This document shows, one piece after another, positions 10,801 to 24,000 of a stretch of DNA of 64,000 nucleotides. The stretch lies in contig JAJFZO010000609.1 of assembly GCA_021397835.1 (NCBI GenBank), forward strand, positions 13,704,001 to 13,768,000, read 5' to 3'. Both the position numbers and the translations under genes were made by a program. The DNA is from Moringa oleifera. Lineage: Eukaryota > Streptophyta > Magnoliopsida > Brassicales > Moringaceae. Positions within the stretch are counted from its first letter, which is position 1. Every line of letters starts with the position of its first letter. Under the pieces are notes generated by a model. The model did not search any database and had not been told where the DNA came from. It was given only the letters and a program-made list of their open reading frames with translations.

Positions 10801-13606
10801 ATCTTGATGAATCTGGACTGGACCAACGTTAAACTTAGATTCTGTAATCTAATCCTTCCGAAGTGAAATTTCTCTGGCGTTTAAGCTTTTCTTGAAGTTG
10901 CAGCTCTTGTAAACAATGGAATAGAAACAAAAATAAGGCAATTGTACGAAGTTAATGGGGGAATAATGGAGTTGGTGTGTATTTCTACTCAGTTTAAGAT
11001 ATGAAATCTAAGACAAATGTAAAGAGCGACAAAAGGTTGAACAAATAACCATGGAAATTGTTCTTAAATTGATCTTTTGTGTGTGTGTGTGTGTGTTTGT
11101 GTGTTTTTTTTTTTTTTTTTTTTTCTGTTTGGGGGGTGTTGGTAGAAGTTATGTGGAGATTGTATGAATGCTGAGTGTTGGAATAGTAGATGCATTAATC
11201 CAAAATTGACCCTTCATTCTTGCTCTTTCTTTGCCCCACATAGATACAAGCATTTAAACTTCAAAATACAAAGAAAAGGTTGCCGTAATTCCTGCAGGGA
11301 TATCTTTTCGCTTTTGGTTTTTGTTTATGATGGCTAGAACGTCTCATAATAGGAAGATATCATATTGTGCTTGATGTTGTTTTTATCTAACTATTTTGTG
11401 GGTTTTCTATTTCACACCTTCTGCAGGATCTTGTAGGGCAATTAGAGGATCATGCAAATGTGACAGATCCATCAACAAGGACAGGAGTTCAACTGAACAT
11501 TCTCAGATCAGGGGTGCTTTTCCAGAATTTAGGTGCTTCACTTCTTGAGCTTGGTCGCACAACCATGATGCTGCGATTAGGCCAAACACCGGTCTGTTGA
11601 CATTCTTGTCTGCTTATAGGGATTATACTTTCATGTATCATTAGAACTGCTTGTTTATCTTGTGCTTTTAAAATGTGTCTGTACTTGTATGTGTTTACAC
11701 AGTGGAGTTTTGCCCATTAGGCTACATAGATAGATACATTCTCATGCTTCTCATGGGACTAAACTCATGTCTTCCTCAGGATGATGCTGTGGTTAATTCT
11801 GGACCTGCAGTATTCATATCCCCTTCAGGGCCAAATCCCATAATGGTTCAGGTCTCTCTCTCTCTCTCTCTCTCTGTCTGTTTCTGCATGTAAGCACATG
11901 TGCATGCTTGTGCACATCCACGCTTTAAGCCCATAAATATTTTCTTTTTGTTTCTGATTGTTTTCTCTCAACTACAATAATGAGCAGCCACATCCCTTTC
12001 AATCCGGGGCAAGTTTTGGGGCAATTCCAGTTGGAACTGCGCAAACTAGCCCTCCAGCTGGTGGAACTCTTGGTTCTGGATCTATCTCAAGGAATATTGA
12101 CATAAGAATACGCACAGGTGTCACGTTATTTGATTTACTATTTTACAAATGAGATCCCAGCTTTGTTGTAATAATTTCAGTTTGCATTTTAGGTCTCACC
12201 TTTTGCACTTATTGTGTTTTTTTTCCTATGTCTAACCTCATCACTCGGCTGTGTTCGACTTGGAATCTCCTTATGTCTTTTTAATAGGTTCTTTGATACC
12301 CTCAGTTGTTAACAACAGAGAGCAGAGTGGTTCAGACCAGCCTCCCTCACAAACAAACACAGCATTTTCTGATATTGCAAATTCCATCAATCAAGCTGCA
12401 AGAGGAGCCTCTGGAGTTCCATCTTCCATAGGAGAATCTGAAGTACGGGTAGTGCCAATTAGGACTACGGTAGCAGCAATTCCAACAATAAGGCGCACAC
12501 CTTCTGGTTCTTCTCCAAGCTCAGTGGGTTTGGTTTTACCAGTCTTAGCGAGAGTTCAGCATGTAACTTCTGGTAATCTGAGTGGTGCTAGAGGCTCCCA
12601 ATCTTCCAGTGAGCTTAGCTCTGGTGAAGTAGACGCTCAGAGACAGCCAGTCCCTGAATCTGATGGACAGGAAGAAAACACTGGAATTTTTGGAACAGAA
12701 GGTAATCAGCTTGTTCTCCTCCACCCCTGAAATAAACACATACTGAAGTTGCATTCATTTTCGCTGTGATTTTCAGGTAATAACCATCCTGGTGGAGGGA
12801 CTCAAAGTGGAGGATCTTCAGAGCCGTGTGGCAGAGTGGATCAGTTGCTCAGGTCGACCTTCCCTGCTGAGCAGTTCCATGTTGGTAGCGTCAACTCTCA
12901 GACCAATTCTGCTATGGTACCTGAAGAAATGTCTGGCAGTACTGTTCACACAGAAGAAGCTGCAGCAAGAGTGAGTGATGAAGGAGCCTTCCTTTCTAAT
13001 GTGCTTCACCAAATTATGCCTTTCATATCTCAAAACATGGCCATCAGATCAGATGGTGTGTCTTTGGGAGGAGATATTTCTGAAGTTGCTAGCAACAGAC
13101 AAGCTTCTTCAACACAGGTTCAATAGACTATTTGGATTTTTATGCTGTTGGTATGAACCTTCTTATTCAGTTATATCTACCTTGAAGGATCACGTTCAAG
13201 TTATAGTATGGATGTATAAAGATCGAATACAGAACATAGGCAACTGCAGAGCCAGTTGGTAATTAGATTTGGCCATAAGGCTGGGGCAACTTCCCCACCC
13301 CCACAAACAAACAAAAAAAAAAAAAAAAGAAGAAAATTGTCCTATTGGGAAAAAAAACTATTTTTCTTATATTATAAAAGATTGAATATACAGCCAGCAG
13401 AGCTGCCTTAATCGATGATTGATTCTCATGTGCAGGACCTGGATTCAAATGCTAGGACCTCGAGTCAACGAGCAGACTCTCCAAACCCTTCAAGCATAAA
13501 ACGTCAGAAGGTATGCCTTCTTCAGGATGCTGAGTCTAATATAAAATCTTTAAATATTTTGGATTGATTTTGAAGTAGTTTATGACTCTTGATCCAGAGA
13601 GAATGA
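7828..13606 (+). CDS. BAG6/Scythe-like ubiquitin-domain protein
   Basis: Fifteen exons join in frame to 704 codons (703 aa): 7828-7956, 8271-8388, 8820-8900, 9510-9619, 9714-9791, 9901-10044, 10243-10312, 10413-10588, 11427-11591, 11780-11851, 11988-12117, 12288-12701, 12777-13117, 13436-13510 and 13598-13606. Residues about 23-95 form a ubiquitin-like fold (VEIKIKTLDSQTYTL, LKEQIA, QQRLICRGKVLKDDQLL, VEDGHTLHLVVRQP). The rest is low-complexity and rich in Ser, Gly, Pro and Gln, with a helical stretch around LAEVMRSMRQLLIEQAAEGL. It ends in a basic KRQKRE tail. This matches the plant UBL family related to animal BAG6 (quality control of mislocalised proteins, proteasome delivery); that role is inferred from the family. 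The last coding exon is only 9 nt (AGA GAA TGA). The donor after 9791 (GTTTAG) is weak. The acceptor before 11988 is a tandem GAGCAG that could add one Gln. Confidence 0.87.
11079..11124 (+). repeat. (GT)n run followed by poly-T in UBL intron
   Basis: A GT microsatellite (about 11079-11100) is followed by about 20 T within the 838-nt intron between exons 10413-10588 and 11427-11591. Confidence 0.85.
11853..11875 (+). repeat. (TC)n microsatellite at intron start
   Basis: The CT run begins at the donor of the intron after exon 11780-11851 (CAG|GTCTCTCTC). Length variation here could affect donor strength. Confidence 0.85.
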
Positions 13607-14555
13607 TCTTCTTGTCAAGCCCCTGCAGTAGGAAAACAGACAGCCTTGAGATACAAAAGTTGATAGTTGCCCCCACACAGAATATTTATTTTCTGCGATG
13701 ATAGGCAATTCTGATGAATATAGTTGCCCTCTTTGTTTAAGCTCTCAATTAAATTATTTGTTCAAGTGATTTTGTATTACCCTAGCATTAGATATCATCT
13801 CTAAAACTTTTTTTGAGGCAAACTTGGCTGGTGTTTGATAGTTATCATAGCTTGCATGATTGTGGTGCCTCCTTTTGGCTGTTAGCAGAAGCTTGGTTAC
13901 TTATGGAACAGAAACAAGAATTGGATGTATCTTCAAAGAGGAAACAAGGAATGAGATTATCTGAGAACCCTCAGTAATCATCAATTCAAATTGCTGTGGC
14001 TATCAGTTGGCAATAATGAGTGATATGCCTCAGAAGGGGTTTATTTCTCAATGGAACATCACCAGCTAATTTTGGATTGGTCAATCATATTGCCTATTGG
14101 TCTTTCCACCTCAAATCACAGTGATGTCTAGTTTCTAATGTCAATGCATGCTGATATATAGAATTCCCATTGGCATTTTATATATCAACTTTAGCATGAA
14201 ACCACTGTGCTTGGTAATTAAACCAAACTAAGCAAGCAATATTATGCATGAAATCCACAGAAATAACACTTGAAAGGCAAAAGTAACAAGATAACAGTAC
14301 TCAGATCATCCTCAAGCTCATTAAACATAAAATGAAACACTTAAATTTCGGCAGGACAGAACAAAACTTCCAGAACTGGAAAAACTTCAATGCCTTAAAC
14401 TCAACGTTGCTTGATTTTCATCGTGAAAAACTAAGAAATTACTGTTATCGAGGAATTTGTTTAGTAGTTGAACAACATTTGACACTCAACGGCTGAAAAT
14501 AACCAAGTCTCACAGGAAGCAAAAATCTAATGTTGTCATTCTGACAAAATCTAGC
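13607..14555. other. Convergent intergenic region with two 3' UTRs
   Basis: The UBL gene ends at 13606 on the plus strand and RPS11 ends at 14556 on the minus strand, so both 3' UTRs and terminators lie here. I saw no open frame or RNA gene I could support. Confidence 0.6.
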
Positions 14556-16364
<1,809 letters not shown>

Positions 16365-16430
16365 TATTAGGTATGGAGGTAACACGCCCAAGCGAGAAGA
16401 CAAAGAGTGAAAGTAGGCTAGAAAGACAGA

Positions 16431-16439
16431 AAACCCTAG
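16431..16439 (-). promoter_or_regulatory. Telo-box near RPS11 transcription start
   Basis: AAACCCTAG on the plus strand (TAGGGTTT on the gene strand) lies 67 nt before the ATG. Telo-boxes are a known hallmark of plant ribosomal-protein and other translation-related promoters. Confidence 0.75.
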
Positions 16440-16475
16440 TCCAAGCAGAGAGAAGGACAGATGATCAGGAGAGGG

Positions 16476-16481
16476 TTTATA
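16476..16481 (-). promoter_or_regulatory. TATA box of RPS11
   Basis: TATAAA on the minus strand lies between two telo-boxes and about 112 nt upstream of the ATG. It predicts transcription starting near 16445. Confidence 0.6.
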
Positions 16482-16485
16482 ATGG

Positions 16486-16494
16486 AAACCCTAA
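16486..16494 (-). promoter_or_regulatory. Telo-box upstream of RPS11 TATA box
   Basis: AAACCCTAA on the plus strand, five bases beyond the TATA box. It is the second telo-box copy within 65 bp. Confidence 0.75.
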
Positions 16495-17188
16495 TTCATA
16501 CATTTACTAAACTACCCTTATTTTTTTTAATCATTTTTATAATCTTGCAACAGCCTATCAAATAATTACATTTATGGTAATTTATATCGCCACGATTAAT
16601 AATATTCCACTAACATTTTCTTTAAAATGTGGGTATCAGTATAAGATTTCAAAATTAGAGAAATACTTGTGTGAAATAATATTTTTATAACCAATTTTTT
16701 TTTAATTTCAATAATTAAATGGATCTACATCAAATGGTCGGACAATATATATGTTTTTTGAGAACGATATTATGTGATTATTCATATTAAATTTAGTTAG
16801 TGGGAATTTTTTTTAAGAAAAAGAAAAGAGAGAATGTAAGCTTTTTTAAAAAAATTATTTTATATTATAATAATAATTTCGAAATAATTTATTTTATGTA
16901 AACTATTTCTTCTCTTCTCTCACTTTGCAAGTAGAAAATCGAATTTTGGTGAGGATTAAATTGCTTTTGCTTTTACTTTTCTGTGCTCGCAAGTAAAAAG
17001 GAATCCAAGAAGAAATAGATAATAACTGGTCAGCAACTCTCTTCAACTACTCCAGAGGAACACGACGACTTTATGAAACCGCCATTTTCTCCTTCCTCCC
17101 TGTCCTTCTTTCTATTTTAAAGATACAGAAAAGTGTGTGCAAACATACATAGAGAGAGAGAGAGAGAAGCTCGGGAGAAAGGGAGAAA
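16495..17188. promoter_or_regulatory. Shared divergent upstream region of RPS11 and HPAT
   Basis: About 0.7 kb of AT-rich sequence separates two genes transcribed away from each other. A GA run at about 17150-17167 lies in the HPAT leader. I see no other gene here. Confidence 0.55.
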
Positions 17189-20100
17189 ATGGGTTGTGGG
17201 AATTTTTTCTACCCGATTCTCCTAACCTTTTCAGTAGCTCTTATCACCTACAACATCATAATCTCAGCAAATGCCCCTCTAAGACAAGAACTTCCAGGCC
17301 CATCAAGATCATCGTCAATCTCTGTGGACCCCATAATCAAGATGCCGCTAGACAGATCAAGAAGATTTGGTTCTGGTACAGAGAAGAGGTTTTTTCATAC
17401 AGCAGTGACGGCCTCAGACTCTGTGTATAATACATGGCAGTGTAGGATCATGTACTACTGGTTCAAGAAGTTCAAGGATGGTCCTGACTCTGATATGGGT
17501 GGGTTCACCAGGATCTTGCACTCTGGTAAACCTGACAAGTTCATGGATGAGATCCCCACCTTTGTTGCCCAGCCTCTGCCAGCTGGAATGGATCAGGTAT
17601 TCTTAGGTTTCTTTAGTTTGTTGGATTCTGATTTTCAGGTCATGAGAAAATTATCAATTATTAGTCTTTTGGAGACTTTAGTGACTCTTGGGCTGTTAAA
17701 GCTATATTTAATGTGCTAACTGGAAAGTCAACTAGGTTTGAATTGTGGGCTTATGAATGTTTGGAGAATTTATGAAACTACTTAAATTGAAGCTTCTTAC
17801 TCTGGATTGGCCTGAAGTGGTGCTTTTTTTTTTTGGATTTCAAACTACTGTAATTCCCTAGGGAGCTTTAGGGTCTGCTTGATTGTTGTGGAAATGGAGG
17901 TTAAGAAATCTAATATCTCCTCATTAGAAATTTCATGATACATGAAGTAGGAAGATAAACATGGCAAGATCACAAGAGGTTCTGTCTGTAACTAGTTGGA
18001 AGATCATCGCAAGTGTAAAATTTCCCTCACAAAAGGGAGTTATCTGCAAAGTTAATCTTAGCAACTTATTCAAGAGTATTTCTATGCTTGCAAGGCATTG
18101 TTCCAGAAGCAGCCCCTTTATATTTAGGAATTGCAGCTGCTGTCATCTTGAGGTTCTGTTGAAGACATACTTTAGTCTTACTAGTACTTCACTGAGCTTG
18201 TCAGTTATTTAGTTTCACTCCAGTAAATTATTAAATTCATCACTTCTTCACTATAAACTATGTTTTTCCATGTTGTAACATATGTTAACTTACATTCATC
18301 TTGTTTCTCGCATCTCATAACACAGGGTTATATAGTGCTCAACAGGCCTTGGGCATTTGTACAGTGGCTTCAGCAGGCAGACATTAAGGAAGAGTAAGGA
18401 AAACTGCTCCTTAGCTTTAGTGATTAGCTGACAGTTTGTGTTTGGTAGATTTGGCTGAATTTTGTGCTACTTTTACTGTATCCAGTTATATTCTGATGGC
18501 AGAGCCAGATCACATTATCGTGAAGCCTATACCAAACTTATCTAAAGATGGCCTAGGTGCTGCATTTCCCTTCTTTTATATTGAACCAAAAAAGTATGAA
18601 AAAATCTTGCGAAAGTTCTTCCCAGAGCATAGGGGACCAATAACCAACATTGACCCTATAGGAAATTCTCCGGTCATTGTTGGGAAGGTATGTCTTTTGA
18701 TGTGCCTTAGTTATTTGATGATAATTTCTTTTGTTAGTTGGACTTTAGACATTTTTCTTTCACGATATATCATCAGGATTCTCTTAAGAAAATTGCTCCC
18801 ACCTGGATGAATGTTTCGTTGGCTATGAAGAAGGATCCTGAAACAGATAAAGCTTTTGGCTGGGTGCTTGAAATGTAAGTTTCCTTTGCTAAGTTAACAT
18901 TAGATTTTGTCAACCTGACTAATTTGGCCTCACAACCCCCATCTTTTTTTGCCATGAGTGTAGGTATGCCTATGCTGTTTCTTCTGCTCTTCATGGTGTC
19001 GGTAACGTCTTGTACAAGGACTTCATGATTCAGGTTTGATGAGATTACCATTCTTTTGTTGCCTTTTAATTTTTCTAATGCTATGCAAATTGGGAACTGT
19101 ACTGATGTGGATTATCTTTCATGATGAAAAGTCAACGAGTCAACCTAAATCTTTGTCTTGTTTGGCACAGTGCAGCAATCATAAATATGTAGATGGGTTT
19201 TTGGCTTTAACTTGGGAAGATCTATATATCGTACCAAGTACCACCAATAGTTATTAGAGCTTTGGGATAACAATTGCTAAGGATAATATATCATGAATGT
19301 ATGAGGGAGTGACTGTCTTTCTGAGTCAGAGTAACCTGCCTTTTATACTAAATGGCGACACAGGCTGCTTGCTTTTCTCTCTTTAACAGGGTTTAATTTT
19401 TGCTCTGTTTTTTTCATTCATCTGGAAGAAAATAAAACAAAAGGAGAAGAAGGAGAAGAAAGGAAGCTACTAATCTTTCTCTTGTTGAATTGATTGTTAA
19501 TTGATGCCAATTATTTCCCTAGCCCCCTGCACCTTACTAGCATGTTGTCTTTTTGTGACGTATGTCAGCCTCCTTGGGACACGGAGATTGGCAAGAAATT
19601 CATCATTCATTACACGTACGGTTGCGACTATGATATGAAGGTAGCCTTTTGATGATTGTCTTGTTGTGTTTGATACTGAAAGAGAAGAGGAGGAAAACAA
19701 AAAGCATGCTTCCGACTTTTAACTGTATCATCGTACTTCTATTCCTTATATTATAGTATTAGAAAATTGCTTTTTCTCAAAATGGCAACATATCTTCTTT
19801 GCAGGGTCATTTAACCTATGGAAAGATCGGAGAATGGAGGTTCGACAAACGATCTTATGACAATAGTCCACCCCCAAAAAACCTTCCCCTGCCTCCTTCT
19901 GGAGTTCCTGAAAGTGTGGTATGTTTTATCTCATCTTTTAGTGCTACCTTATTGCTGCATTGATATTGATCAAGGATTTAGCAAAAAAAAAAGGAGGTCG
20001 CACTCTTTGATTGATACTTTAGGTTCAACTAGCAAGTTTTTCTTTCGTTCTTAGGAAATGAAGGTATCTGATGAACTCTTTGCCCACAATTCATTCTAAA

Positions 20101-20334
20101 CGTTGAGACTCTCTCAATGAAATAATCTGATGCAACCAAACATAGTTATGGATGAATAATTGCATGTAATACATAGAGCTAGGATGCTTACTTGTTCTAG
20201 CGTTTTTCCTGTTGACACTTATCTCTGTTCTTCATCTTGTGCCCAATCTTAAGCTAAATTTTAATATCATGCAGGTGACTCTGGTGAAAATGGTAAATGA
20301 AGCCACAGCTAACATACCAAATTGGGGAATGTAG
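17189..20334 (+). CDS. HPAT: Hydroxyproline O-arabinosyltransferase (HPAT/RDN1 family)
   Basis: Eight exons: 17189-17596, 18326-18393, 18486-18687, 18777-18874, 18964-19033, 19569-19640, 19805-19918 and 20275-20334. They total 364 codons (363 aa), the normal family length. The N terminus (MGCGNFFYPILLTFSVALIT) is a short cytosolic tail plus a signal anchor typical of Golgi type II enzymes. The catalytic region includes CRIMYYWFKKF, VLNRPWAFVQWLQQ, YILMAEPDHI, NIDPIGNSPVIV, APTWMNVS, YGCDYDMK and KIGEWRFDKRSY. Family members (CAZy GT95) transfer L-arabinofuranose from UDP-arabinofuranose to hydroxyproline of extensins and signalling peptides such as CLEs in the Golgi. Legume RDN1 and tomato FIN act in the same glycosylation step. 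Whether this copy corresponds to Arabidopsis HPAT1 or HPAT2 cannot be settled from sequence alone. Confidence 0.95.
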
Positions 20335-21007
20335 AATGGAATACTGATCTGTTGGTGCTCACCTTCTTTGTTATGCTCTAATGCCCATGGTCCTGAAACC
20401 AAAAATCTTCTGATACTCACAGTTGGCCTAAAGCAGGGCGATATGGTTTAGACCAATAAGTAGTTTGTTGGAAATCATTGTTTCACTTTGAAGCATGTAT
20501 ATTTTGCAGGTCCACTATTGTTTGGTTTCTTGGTTATTTATGCGCATTGTATGAAAAGCTGCCCTTTCCTTTTGGTCCCTTTCAAACAAATAGCTCTATA
20601 GAGTAATGGACAGAAGAAATGACATAAGTAACATTCACTTTTCAGTTTTTGATCATGTGTATCTCTTAACCTGTAAAATGCTTTTAATTGCTGCTATTGA
20701 TATTGTATTAACCATTGGAGGACTAAGATTAACTTTATCAAGGACATTCCAGTTTTTTGGCCTAATATTGATATGTAAATTACCCGTAAGAAAGCAAATT
20801 TTAAATCTGTCTGAACTTGTAAGGTATAAGCTATACCAGATGCCTCCAAGGAGAGGAGAAAAAATTGGCAGCTTTTGCTGGTCTATGTACATGTTTGGGT
20901 ACAACCTTCTCTTTTCCATGTGGATAGACGCTAAAAATAACAACCCATTGGCATTGGATTGACAGTGCTACAAAAAATGAGCTTTTTACTTGAAGTTGAA
21001 TACATAA
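20335..21007. other. Convergent 3' region between HPAT and SET gene
   Basis: HPAT (plus) and the SET-domain gene (minus) end facing each other, so this 0.67 kb should hold both 3' UTRs. It has overlapping open frames of under 120 codons on both strands, none with a recognisable domain. Confidence 0.55.
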
Positions 21008-24000
21008 TCAGTTCAAATAACGCCTGCAGTTCTTGGAGTTACAAAAACATGGTATCTTCTTGCCTTCATCCTCATGGTTAAAATGGTAGTCATATGTTAT
21101 CTCTTCTCCTGGATATATGTCTCTCTCAGCAAAAAAGACAACCTGCAACCCAAAATTGAATATCAAGTCAATGCTGTAGCTCTCCCAAGAATCCAAAATG
21201 CATCAATGATGCTCTCTTATGTTGCATTGGAGTACAGCTTGGTAGAGATCGTAAACTTCAAAAGCCATCTAGCAGTTAGTGATCTTCAATAACGAAAGAA
21301 ACTATGAAAACAGGGAGCATGTGATCCTCACAGGCAAGGAGCTATAGTTCAGTAATTGAGGGTTAAGTAGCAATTAGTAATTTGTAAAAAATAGACTCAA
21401 TTAATGAGACATTCAGGCTGAAGGGACCTACTTTAAAAGAACTACACAATACAAAAAGGCAGAGGAAATAATATCGAGAGACTAAGCAATTTACTGCCAA
21501 GCACAAACACAAAACAAAGTAACTGCTGCAGATATTATAAGAATTAAAGCTGAACTTTGAATTACCTTCTTTTCATTCCTCGCAGAGATCACTTTGGCTA
21601 CACAATTTGGCTGATAACACAAACGAATAACAAAGTTAGAAATTTAACCTATATTAGCAAAAGTTGATAACACTTGAAAGCTGCAATGTGAAATCCAGCT
21701 CATATATTTAGACTAAAAATTTTTAAGTAGTTTTTTAAGTACCCTAGCAATAGCATTATTAAATTGTCTTTACTAAAAGTACTGCCAGATAATTAGCTGA
21801 ATATTACTTTGAAGGAACTTATTTAACGGTAACAATAATTAGAAATCCCCACATTGTATATTTGAAACATATTCGTACACATACTAGCTTAATTGGCCAC
21901 AAACTAAACCCAATATCTGAAAGAGAGACAATTACCAGGCATGAATGATTGACAAATCGGGCAATTCCTCCTTTAAGGGTTGCATCAATAATATGCTCTT
22001 TATCAATCCTAAAAAAGTAGCAAGCACTTTTGTACTGAAGTTTTCTTCCAGTTTGATACTCAACTTCTCTTTTGTCAGCCACACGTAGCCCCACAACCTC
22101 CCCAACATACTCTACCACCTACAAGAACAAGAGTACATCACATTTCCCAATCATATAAAAAAGGAAGTTTGTTTTGACATCTAAACAAGGAAGAGGTCAA
22201 ACCATTTCACCACGGGAAATGAACCGAGATGTGTAAAGACCGAGGGCATGTATGCCAGACTTGTAAACTACCAAATGTTTCCAACCCTTTGCTTGTTTAT
22301 AGCGAGCATATTCTTTCTGCAAGCAGTAGGAAAAGCAATAACAAAGGCATCATGTGGACTGATGATGATCATCTGAAGAAGAAATGCAAACTTTTCTATT
22401 GGTAATCAAGCAACAATTTACATAGAATATCAATGCAGCAGCAAAGAACCAGACTACATTATCTATGGCAGCTTCCTTGTTGGGGGTATTGCTCATTGAA
22501 ACTTTAGCAGAGTAATGAAAAATTCATTGATATTATCGCTCTAGAGAAACATGAAGAAAACCTGGAATGTAATTTTAGAACTTATGTGGTTACCATGAAA
22601 GAATTGAAAAAATGAGCGTTGATTATGAACGAAAGAACCATTTATTAGTGAAGGTTTCAGCTTGTTGCATTAATACTCAGCTGAATCTTAATGCAAACAT
22701 TTCTACCGGACTCAAGTTCAATAAACAAAGGAACAAACAGACCGAAGAGCCTTTCACCTACTTATCGAATTAATGGCATAATCTACTGGTTACAAAGTAA
22801 TTGGGATGTACCCGACAATCATACTCAATTGATGTTGGAAGCTTTGGGATCCCCTGTATGCAGGACTTTTGTCCGTTGATGTGAATCCAAGCATTTAGCT
22901 GCTCCTGAGGAACAAAGCATCCGCCTTTCCCTCTTGATTCACCATACAAATTATGCCAGAACCCATCACGCTTGCGGCCCTTGTAACCCTAACACAAAAG
23001 TTAAAAGATAACAAACCAATGCATCTGGACCAATTTTTCCCTTCATATAGAAGGGAAAAATAGAAAAGAACTGCAAGAAGGAAAAAGAAAAGAAAGCCTT
23101 TTTGATACAAAAGTACCTCGGTCCTGGCACAAGTTGACTGGTTTTCTCCTTGACAACCCATTTTAGTTTCCATGGTTTCATTACCAGATTCACATGCAGG
23201 GTGAGTTGCATGAAGGCAACATCGTCCATAGAAACCAACATTTTCATTATCTACACCTTCAACCTCACTTTGCAACAAACCCTGAAACCAATATAACGAG
23301 AGGATAGTTAAATGGTCACATAAAGACATCAGTGATTATGGGCATAATCATTTCACTGTTATATAGTTAGAAGTTTCCTTTTCCTCATAGTCAGTAGAAT
23401 TAAAAGAAAATCTAACATATAAAGAGAAAGACAATGGAAAATGGAAACAATGTAATAGAATAGAGTTTAAACCAATTATAGAAACAAATAAAACATAGGG
23501 TTGACAGGAGTTTCCTCGGAATAACATAAGGCATAAGCCACTTAGAACAGGTGATTCCCATGCTTTAATCACTATCTTGTTCATTTGGCAACATTTCGCT
23601 ACATATCATCAAATCATTCAACCAAGTGTAAATGTGTTATGTGTGAGTAACAATCAGCTGTGGGGGGCATAAGAGAATGACTGCCTTATCGCGTAAGCCT
23701 AACGCTTCATTTATCCTGAAAGAAAGTTAAAAGAAATATATTCAAGAAAATGAGGAAAACATAGCCCCATCCCAATCTAAGTATAGATATAATATAAATG
23801 TGATGGATGACTTCAAGGAAAATTCATGAAAACGAGTAGAGTTATCACAAGGATAACTGCAACATCCAGATTTCCACCTCAAATCATTACCCCCATCAAT
23901 AAATATGATTCATATAAAAGTAAGCTCACCAACATGGCCAAAGGGATGATGAAATTTGGTCTAAAGCCTAGTTGCTAAACATTCACAGCACCTCACAACA

